The notes under the pieces: model-generated
Told to the model about the DNA's origin: nothing
Databases searched by the model: none
Seen by the model: only the letters and a program-made list of their open reading frames with translations
Source of the DNA: Rehmannia glutinosa
Taxonomy: Eukaryota; Streptophyta; Magnoliopsida; Lamiales; Orobanchaceae
Length of the DNA: 64,000 nucleotides
Direction of reading: 5' to 3'
Assembly: GCA_016081115.2 (NCBI GenBank)
Contig: JABTTQ020003420.1
Span: 124,001-188,000 of the forward strand
Shown here: positions 33,701-44,600 of the stretch, piece after piece
Layout of the letters: each line of letters opens with the position of its first letter
How positions within the stretch are numbered: position 1 is the stretch's first letter
Translations under genes and position numbers: made by a program

Positions 33701-35653
33701 ATTCAAAGTTTAATATATATGCTCCTTTCTTTTCATTTCCAAACTGTGCATATGCCGTCTAGAAAAATAACAGATGTGTGATTTACCAAAACCCAACAGC
33801 TAGATGCACACAATGCCTTACTTGAACAAAGCTAGCATCGTCCTATGCCTAATGTATCAAAATTTCAAAATTTATTACCGAAAAACAGAATAATTCAATT
33901 TTAATCTGATGGATTGTGGGTTTCATATCTTTTGACTGTATCTTGTGGCCTCCTCAGGTGGTCAATGTTCCAGAAAAGGGCGCTCGGAAGCATCCTAGAG
34001 GTGACAATATTCAGGTATCCGTATGTATAATATAATATGTCAATTCGGGTAATTATAATGCTGGTATAGATTATCTTTTTGCTTATAAGCATAGTCCAAT
34101 TGGTTTGTAAACTCTCATCTGGGTATTTAGTTTCTTGGTTCCTCCAGTGGCAGCTGTTTAGACGTTAAGTGATTATTAATTTACTTTAGGCTTCATTTTG
34201 ATTGATGGATTTGAAACTAAGGATTTCAAATCCATAATAACAAAAGCTTGTTTAGATAAAGTCACTTTACAATTCCATAAGCTCCCATTTTAAGCTATTT
34301 TTGAGTGGTTATGGTGGATTTCAAACCCATCTTTATATGGAGTCATTTGGAATCGTTCTCTCAAATTCCCTCCCAAATCCAAATCCTTAGATCCAAACGC
34401 AACCTTAATTAATTGTGGAGCTGAACATAGCAAAAACTTGATGGCTCATGTAACGCCCCACTTTTAATAAAGTGTTTTTTTTTAGCGTTACTAAATAAAG
34501 AATGCATTTAATTTTTTTTTCTTAAAACTTAATATAATAAGAAAATGTTTTTAAATGCGCACGAATAAGACACATCTCAAAAACAAGTGGAACTATTTTA
34601 TTAATAAATCCAAAATCCATCACACTTTGGGGCGCTTACTCGATTTTATAAAACATAGTCTAACTATAAAAATCTCGTTGCGCCACTTACTTTTTTTTAT
34701 ATATAGTTTAAAATAAAGTAGATAACTCGAACGAAAACAATAATAAAGTTTTAAGTAAATTACTAAAAATAATTCTAAAATAAGCAACCTTAGAGTATTA
34801 GCTAAGATTAAAAATACATATTAATAATATTACAATGAATTAAGAGATAAGACGTCGCATTTGTTTGAATTTGAAAAACCAGTCAACAATTCAAAAATTT
34901 AAATTTCTAAAGTGTAAAGTCTTTGGCTATCCCCAAAGCATGGATAGCGCATCCACCCATTAATCGAAAAATAGTTTGAATAATAGGGGTGAGTAACACA
35001 TACTTCAAGAGGATTCTAATTGTCCTAACTAAATATATACTAAAGCATAATTTAACAAATTTAAGCACATATCTTGTCATCACATATACTTTGTCATTTG
35101 ACCAAGCCATCACATATATTTTGCATTGGTTCTTAAGTCGCACATATACTTTGCCATTGGCAAAGCCGCACATATACTTTGCCATTCAAGCCACACATAT
35201 ACTTTGTCACCACACATATACTTTGCCATTTGATCAAGCCACACATATATTTTGCCATTTGGCCGAAGCCATCACATATACTTTGCCATTGGCCGTAGCC
35301 ATCACATATGCCATTTGCCGAAGCCATCACATATACTTTGCCATTTGGCCGAAGCCACCACATATACTTTGCCATTTGGCGAAACCACACATATACTTTG
35401 CCATTTCACATAAATAAATAAAGATTCTTCACATATAATAGGCACATCAAGCTCAACAATTATAATCACATTGTCAAGTATAGAATTACATGTACATATT
35501 TAATGAAAACAATTAAACTTTGACTTAAAAAGTGTAAAGAAAAATCCCTACCTTAATATGAAGTTTGTGAACTTGGAAAATATACAATTGCTTGAGCTTG
35601 AAATCCTAGACCTTGAAATTTGTGTTTCCTACCGCCTGCACTTCTTTCTCATC

Positions 35654-35693
<40 letters not shown>

Positions 35694-38600
35694 TTCCCAA
35701 CTCTATTCCTATCTCTATCTCAGTATCTCTCACTACCTCTCTCTTATCTTACCCTTGACTCTCTCTTTTTTTCGTCTACCGCCACCACACACGCCAGGAA
35801 GGAGGCCCGATGATGAGCAGAGAGCGCGGCGGTCGACAAAGGCAAAGCGACAACAACGTTGGGTGCTGGGTTTTGCATTTCGGTGGGTTTCGGTTTGAGA
35901 ACTTCCGGCGTAATTGTTCATGAGTTTACGGCTTTGGATTCTTAGGGACGGGTTCTCGCGATGATTGGGGTCATGCAATTTTGGTAGTTCAATAAGGCGG
36001 ATTAGATGGGTTTCGGCCGGCGAATGGCAATGGGTGATGTGGACTTTTCAAGGTGATGGATTTCGTGAGGAGGGTATGGCTACCGGGTTCTTATTGGGGC
36101 TTGAGGCGATCTCCGATGGGGTTTAGGTTTCTATTTTCGGCCGGGTTTCGATTTTGTATCCGTTGTTGAATAAATGGTATGAGCTTTGATAGAAACCAAA
36201 CATTTGAATGTTTAACTTTGGATGTGAGATTGTGATATTTGTAGAGAGAGCTTGAGAAAGATTGATTTTTGAAACACGTGAGATTGTTAAGAATATAGAT
36301 ATCTGTTAATATAGCTTGAGAGAAACCGAAGTTTACGTGGGAGTTGAGATTTTATCGCGTGAAGTTTAACGTGGAGGAGTAGACTACGTGTGCGATAAAC
36401 TCAATTCGTATAATATCCGTAAACTGCACCAATATAAGCTTGAATGAGTGAGAACACCGATTTTAGGGAAATAAAATTTGATATATCCGTAGATCGTAAA
36501 TATGTGAATGCTTATTTAGTTGTAGGCTTAAAAAAAAATCCTAATTGGCATGTATTAGGTTAAGTATAAAATATTTTATTTTTATTTGAAATAAAATTTT
36601 CTAATTTGATAAGTAAAAATATTGTTGGATTTTAAATCCAAATGGGCTTTTATCAAAAGGGTTTATAACAAAAGGCCAATTGAATAAATAAATAAACCTA
36701 AAGAGTTTTCTTATATCGGACAAGACTAAAATCCTAAACTTCATAATTAACTAGTCCAAATATGAAAATAATTGTGTTATATCTATAGTTGCTCCATCGC
36801 GTGATAAAATATTAAGGAAATATTATCGAAATGTCAACTACGTAGGTGAAATTATTAGCTATAGCCGAAATTTGTTTGTGTTTAAAAATTCATATAAAAA
36901 TCTCATTTCAAACTTAAAATATCTTTTGTTAACTATATATATACTTTATAAAAATATAAATCTACTATAATTTATTTATACAAACGAATAAAATAATTAA
37001 TACAATATAGTAGTAATAATAATAATAACAACATTAACATATATTCTGATTTAGTGGAACTCGAGTTCATATAAATGGATTTTGAGCTTTGATAAAAACA
37101 AAATATATGACTCGACCATGAGTGGGTTTGAATTAAATTGGTTTGATAGCAGGCCAACAATAATATCTTAGGAAGAAATGTTGAGACTAATGACAATACT
37201 AGTTAGAATATTATTCATAATATCATAAAAGATGATAAATATCAAATATTAAGTGGGTATTACAAAAGCCGCCTTTCTTTCGTCGCCGCCGCCCACCTCC
37301 TTTTTTCTCGGTCGCCACGCCCACTGTCGTTGCCACCTCCTTTCCGGTCGCCGCTACCCACATCCATGTATATCGATCTACGTATAAGCTAGTTGATTTA
37401 TACTTTATATCTTGATTGGAGAAATTCGATTTGCTATCCGCCTTCATTAATTTTGTAAGTTCCACACCGCAAAAGCACACCTACACACATAGAGAGCATA
37501 TTTTGTTTGAAAGGAAGAAAATGTTGAGATTGTACATTGTGTTTAGAACATCACAAAAATAACTCTAGCCGATATATATCGATAATTAGCACAAAATTAT
37601 TTGATAATTATTCTTTATAAAGCTTATTAAACATATTGATATTGTTAGGTAATTTAATGAAATTTGAACTTTTCCAAAAAAAAATTGTAATTTTCAGCTT
37701 TCCTAATTTCAAATCTCTAATTAATATCTAATCTATGTGGTCGTTGATTTCGTCCGCTTTATCATTGGTATTGTAAATATCTTAATTATTTCATTTTTCC
37801 TTGGCATGGATGAAAAATGAAATTGACTAATGTGACATATGGTGACAGCAATACTGGTTACTATGTGCTAAAAAATCTGATTGCTATGGCTAGTGAAGGA
37901 AGTGTTCAGTTTCTTGCTCTTGCATATGTTAAGATCATTAATGTGTTAAATCAATTTTTGTTTGACTGTTTAGATACACCATTTGGTTCAAGCTTTGTGT
38001 TTTGTTTTTTCAGATCAGGATAAGTTCCTATGAGATGAATTTCATTAATGTGTTAAATGAATTTCTGTTTGACTTATTATAATTTATTTTTGGTATAGGC
38101 ATATATAACAGAAGGAATGGAATCAAATGACATTTCACCTATTTCTTCTCCATCAACTGATTCACCAATTAGTTCGCCCATTACGCCCACTTCTTTGTCT
38201 CTGGATCCCCCGATATTGCACATTTGGATGAGACCAATGAGAATGGTGGGAAGTCGGTGGTGACAGACACTACGTCTGGAAGAATTTTCTCTGATGCGTA
38301 GAAACATTATGAAAAAGAGAAAGTTAGTGGGAAACATAAGGCAAAATGCAAGTATTGCGGTCAATTATTGCTAGGTGGTCCAAAACAAGGTACTAGTCAT
38401 TTGAAGAAGCATTTAGAAAGATGTCCAGAAGAGAAAAGCGAAGGACATTCGACAACAAGTTCTACAAACCAACTTTCATAAGGATAAATTTGGAATTACT
38501 CCTTTCAACTTTGATCAAGAGGTTTCTCGTAAAGAACTTGCAAAGATTATCATTATTCATGAATATCCTTTGGCGATTGTAGATCATGAAGGCTTTAGAA

Positions 38601-41600
38601 AATCCTGAAGAGTTTGAATCCTTGTTTTAAGATCGTATCAAGGAACACTATTAAGAGTAATTGTTTGAAGATATACGATGTTAAAAAAGCCGCCACAATG
38701 CATATAATTGAAAAGAAGCGAAGGTCGAGTGGGTGACAACGGATATGTGGACATCTTCTTTCCAAAAGAAAGGATTTATGGCCATCACATTATATTGACA
38801 ATAATTGAAGGCTACAAAGTCGAATTATCGTATTAGTTTTAATTTACTAATTTTCAAGTTTTAATTATTATAGAATTCAACATTTATATTTAACTTTTTG
38901 CAGGTTTGTTTATGTGCCATGCCCACATACAAGTGAAGTTCTTTGTGAAGCTTTACTTGATTGTTTATTAGATTGGAATATCGATCGTAAATTGTCTACT
39001 ACCACTATATTGTTCAACCAATGATGCAATGTTAGATTTGCTTATGGAGAAGCTTCCATTAAGCTCTCTCTTACTTGGTGGTAAGTTAGTTCACATGCGT
39101 TGTTGTGCGCATATATTAAATTTGATTGTGAAGGATGGCTTGGAAGTTATTGGAGAGGCAATTGAGAATATAAGAGAGAGTGGCTTATTGGTCGGGACGC
39201 CAAAGAGATGGGAGAAATTTGAGGATACATTTCATCAACTTCGCATCCCGTTGGTAAGAAACTTGTATTTGATTGTAAAACTCGTTGGAACTCTACATAT
39301 TTGATGCTACAAACTGCCATTGATTATAAGGATGTATTTTTTCGTTTGAAGCATTGAGAGCCAAAATATAAATATTTGCCTAGTGAAAATGATTGGAATT
39401 TGACCAAAGAGATTTATAGTAGATTGAAATTATTTTATTCTCGCAAATGTGAGCTTTTCTCGTGCACTAATTATCCTACATCGCAAATTTATATTTTCCA
39501 AAAATATGTGATATCGTGTAGCTTTGAAGCAATGGCTTTGTTGTGGCATTGATATTGTTGAGTTGATGTCTATGAATATCTTGAAAAAGTTTTATAAGTA
39601 TTGGTCTGTTGTGCACGGGATTATGGGGGTGGTGGCCGTTCTTGATCCTAGGTATAATGGCATTGCTTGAGTATTATTTTGCTAAGATGAGGGTGGTCTT
39701 GAGTATGAGGCGGAGAAGATATAAATTGGTTGTGAAGGATGGCTTGAGTATTGTTTTGCATATTGGTGAAGTAACTCACGACACACCATAAGGTCATACT
39801 CACACCACCCTCATAAATCTTAGCAAAATAATACACAAGCAATACCAATTTATACCTAGGATCAATAATACCGCCACCACCATAATCCCGCACAAGAGAC
39901 CAATACTTATCAAACTTTTTCAAAGATATTCATAGACATCAACTCAACAATATCAATGCCACAACAAAGCCATCGCTTCAAAACTACATTGATCTCACAT
40001 ATTTTTGGAAAATATAAATTTGCGTAGGATAATTAGTGCGAGAAAAGTCGTGTTGCGTAATAAAATAATTTCAATCTACTATAAATCTCTTTGGTCAAAT
40101 TCCAATCATTTTCACTAGCAAATATTTATATTTTGGCTCTCAATGCTTCAAACGAAAAATACATCCTTATAATCAATGGTAGTTTGTAAAGCATCAAATA
40201 TGTAGAGTTCCAACGATTTTTACAATCAAGTACAAGTTTCTTACCAACTGGGATGCGAAGTTGACGAGTTGTATCCTCAAATTTCTCCCATCTCTTTGGC
40301 GTCCCCAACCAATAAGCCACTCTCTCTTATATTCTCGTTTTCTCCAATAACTTCCAAGCCATCCTTCACAATCAAATTTAATATATGCGCACAACAACGC
40401 ATGTGAACTAACTTACCACCAAGTAAGAGAGAGCTTAATGGAAGCTTCTCCATAAGCAAATCTAACATTGCATCATTGGTTGAACAATTATCCACATGGT
40501 AGTAGACAATTTACGATCGATATTCCAATCTAATAAACAATCAAGTAAAGCTTCACAAAGAATTTCACTTGTATGTGGGCATGACACATAAACAAACCAA
40601 AGAACATAAATGTTGAATTCTATAATAATTAAAACTTGAAAATTAGTAAATTAAAACTAATACCCGATAATTCGACTTTGTAGCCTCCAATTATTGTCAA
40701 TATATACGTGATGGCCATAAATCCTTTCTTTTGGAAATAAGATGTCCACATATCGTTGTCACCGCCACTCGACCTTCGTTCTTTTCAATTATATGCATTG
40801 TGGCGGCTTTTTCGACATCGTATATCTTCACACAATCACTCTTAATAGTGTTCCTTGATACGATCTTAAAACAACGATTCAAACTCTTACAGAATTTTCT
40901 AAAGCATTCATGATCTACAATCGCCAACGGATATTCATGTATAATGATCATATTTGCAAGTTCTTTACAAGAAACCTCTTGTTCAAAGTTGAAAGGAGTA
41001 ATTCCAAATTTATCCTTATGAAAGTTAGTTTGTAGAACTTGTCGAATGTCCTTCGCTTTTCTCTTCTGGACATCTTTCTAAATGCTTGTTCAAATGACTA
41101 GTAAGACTGTTTTGGACCACCTAGCAATAATTGACCGCAAGATTTGCATTTTGCCTTTATCTTTCCCACTAACATTCTCTTTTTCATAATGTTTCCACAC
41201 ATCGAGAAAATTCTTCCGCATGTAGTTACTGCATCACCGCCGATTTCACCATTCTCATTAGTCTCATCCAAATGTGTAATATCGGGGATCCAGAGACAAA
41301 GAAGTGGGTGTAATGGGCAAACTAATTGGTGAATCGATTGATGGAGAAGAGAAATAGTGCAATGTCATTTGATTCCATTCCTTCATTATATATATGCTTA
41401 TACCCAAAAAATTATAATAAGTCAAACATAAATTGATTTAACACATTAATGAAATTCATCTCATATGAACTTATCCCGATCTATAAAAACGGAACACAAA
41501 GCTTCAACCAATGGTGTATGTAAACAAATAAACAAAAATTGATGTAACACATTAATGACCTTAACATATGCATGAGCAAGAAATTGATCAACAAAATTTA

Positions 41601-44600
41601 AGAAAAATCACTTAAGGCTTATTTTAAATGATGTAAGGTAAAGACTTGAAGCAAACTCTTATGGATTTTGTATCAAATTCTTATACGAACAAAAATGAAG
41701 GAAGACAAACATCGATGGAAAAAGGGTGCGAGAAGACTCATTTCGTACAAAACACACCCCTAGTGTGTTGGAAAACATGGTCATGCTTCAAAAACACAAA
41801 AATAAGAACAAAAAACACGCCAGGCCGTGCTTAAAAGCACTGTTGTGTTCGACCATCCAAGAAAGAAAACACGGCCATGCCGTGTTTTAAAACACACCCA
41901 TACCAAGAATTTCCAAAGACGTACAAAACACACTGGCCATGCTTTTCTTCCATGTCTGAGACTTTTGGGCGGAAATTGTGGAAGTCTTTCCTTTTGCTTT
42001 TTGACAACTTTTGTACAACTTTTACATCGCATTTTTTGCCGCACTAAGCTCCATTATTCCCTCAATTATCACATGAAAACAATGATTTAACAACCCAACT
42101 AGGGTAATAGAGTAATTATTTGTCAAGAGGTTGAACAACATTGTAGAAGAAGGCCTGGAGCTCAACATCATTGAAATTAACCAAGGAGAAAGTCTTGTTT
42201 GGTCTTGAATAAAATTTAAGTACACCATGTCTATTTCATTCAAATCTTCTTGTGTATCTTTTTCTTTTGTCAAAATGACAAACCATGTGTAGCTAAATTC
42301 TAGTGTTTGAATGTAATGATCTCTAGAATGAATTTGTGATTAAGAATTGTATGTTTTTAAACTCTTTATTTTCCATTTTTATCCAAAAAAACCTCTGAAA
42401 ATTGCTAGATTAGATAACAAAAAGACGGTAATTACTAGTACTTATAATCCTCGTGGGAATGACAATCGGTACTCAATAAGTCAATAATCTATTTTATAAA
42501 ACGATAGGCGCACTTGCTGTTCAAGCTTGTTTGAATTTTAATCGAGCTTCAAAATTGTGTTTGAGTTTGGTTTGATTATTAATCAAATCGAGCTCGAACG
42601 AGCTTTAATCGAGCCGAACACGAATCCAACTCGAGTAGCTTGATATTTTTTCACATATTTTATTACTTCTTTACTAATCGAATCGAGCTCGAGAAGAGCT
42701 TTACATCTTATTGAACGAAAAAAAAAATGTATTCAAGCTTGCTTCATTATGTTAACGAACTCCAACGAGCTTTAATGATCAATCTTGAATTGAGTATCGA
42801 GTAGTTTGGTTCGTTTTTCAGCGCTATATGCATCGCATGGCTATAGCATCTTTTTTATTTCTTCACCATTTTCATTCAATTACTACACTGGATTGTGTTT
42901 TTCATTTTTATATGCCTCTGTGGTTGCATTATAATTCTTTATGCTTGTTTTTTCAAGATTGATTGAGATGTTTCTTTTTCTAATAAACTCTTTACATTAT
43001 GCATAAATATCTATTGGTTTGTGTTTTACAGATTGACACAAAGGACATTCTCTTTATATGTGGTGGAGCTTTCATTGACTTGGAAAAGTCAATCTCGGAA
43101 AGGTCGTATATTACTCTGAACAATAAGATATGCACATATGCTTACGTGTATCTATTTCAGAAAACTTAAACCTTTCGAGCAATTCTTTTCAGACGTCATG
43201 ATTCGTCCATTGGTTTTGGTGCACCCGTACGTGCTAACATGAGAACTGGCGGTGTTACAAGTGCTGCTGTAACATCATCTTTACTTGAAACTGTAAGCTT
43301 TATAGACGCACTTTGGTTTTCAGGATAATTACAAAAAAAAACCCGAGGTTCGGTCTAATTACAAAAAACTCCAGAGGTTTTGAAAATTACAGAAAAAAAC
43401 CTTGAAGTTTGATTCCATCTTAGATTTCTCCACTTGTTCATAAGTAAAAAGCATTTCAAACCCCCTTATATTTATCGAAATATTACAGTTGTCAGTTGCC
43501 CTCTTAAATTTAAGACATAAACAAACATGAGGGGCCTTTTTGTAATTTTCAAACATCTCTGGATTTTTTTTTGTAATTAGCCAAAATCTCAGGGGTATTT
43601 TTGTAATTATCTTTTGTTTTTCTCATTGCCCATGTGTCGAGTGAGTGTGCTCTTTTATTCACCATCGTGTATGTTGGAGACAGGGCGACTTTGTGACAGT
43701 GTTCGTGCTTTTTCAGGTTGAAAGTAGTGATCTGATTGCATATGGGTTAATTCCTGAGTTTGTCGGACGATTTCCTGTACTTGTTAACTTGTCAGCACTT
43801 ACAGAGGATCAGCTTGTCCAGGTATTTATTTGTCAAATAAAACATGTGGTAAATTATGTTTAGGGATAATTACAAAAGCACCCCTAAGGTTTGGGCTAAT
43901 TACAAAAACTCATAGATGTTTCAAAATTACAAAAAGAAAAAAAAAAACTCGGGTTTGATTATGTCTTAAATTAAAGGGGAATAACTGTAATATTTTTATA
44001 AATGTGAGGCGGTTTTTGAAATGTGTTTTGCTTATGAAGGAAAAAATGTAACACATAATCAAACCTCACGTTTTTTTTTTCTTTTGTGATTTTCAAAAAC
44101 CTCTGGATTTTTTTGGAATTAGCCCGAACCTCATTTTTGTGTGGCAATTATCCTTTTTTTATGCCGTTTTACCAATTGAATAGTTGCTGATTGCTGTCGA
44201 TTTATGTTTCTTATCTCTTCATTATGCTGTGAAGCTCTTAATTATTTTTCACCTTTTCTTACATAAATAACATTTTGGTTTTTCTAAACTTTATTGCATT
44301 GATATTTGAATGTTTTTAGTCAGTATAATGACTTATGAACACTATTGAATTTGTTTTTCAGGTTTTGACTGAACCTAGAAATGCTTTAGGGAAGCAGTAT
44401 AAAAAAATGTTCCAAATGAATGGAGTAAGTTCCCATTCCTTTTTTCCTTCACCGATATTTCTTGTGTAAATAATTAATGAGTTTACAATAAACTTTCTCC
44501 TCCCATTTTTCTATCATGATGTGGTTAAAGAGGAAGAGAAGGAAGGGCCGAGTGGGTTTTTTCTTTTCTTTTTTTTTCCTTTTTGGATTAATTACAAAAA

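Larger units (their letters stand above)
34450..36870 (+). mobile_element. Probable LTR-retrotransposon-derived sequence in CLPX intron 8
   Basis: It starts tgtaacgccccacttttaat, a typical opening of plant LTRs. It is compositionally distinct, with the 30-bp minisatellite, a CT microsatellite and a G-rich stretch (35800-36160). I could not locate the right end, a target duplication, a primer-binding site or any pol coding. The right boundary given is a rough limit. Confidence 0.35.

Noticed and set aside
34989..35417. 142-codon open frame rich in HIYFAI and YTLPF words
   Set aside because: It is simply the translation of the 30-bp minisatellite; an equally open frame exists on the other strand.
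39029..39304. An active hAT transposase gene
   Set aside because: The frame is broken many times in both arms, and no terminal repeats or intact dimerisation domain were found.
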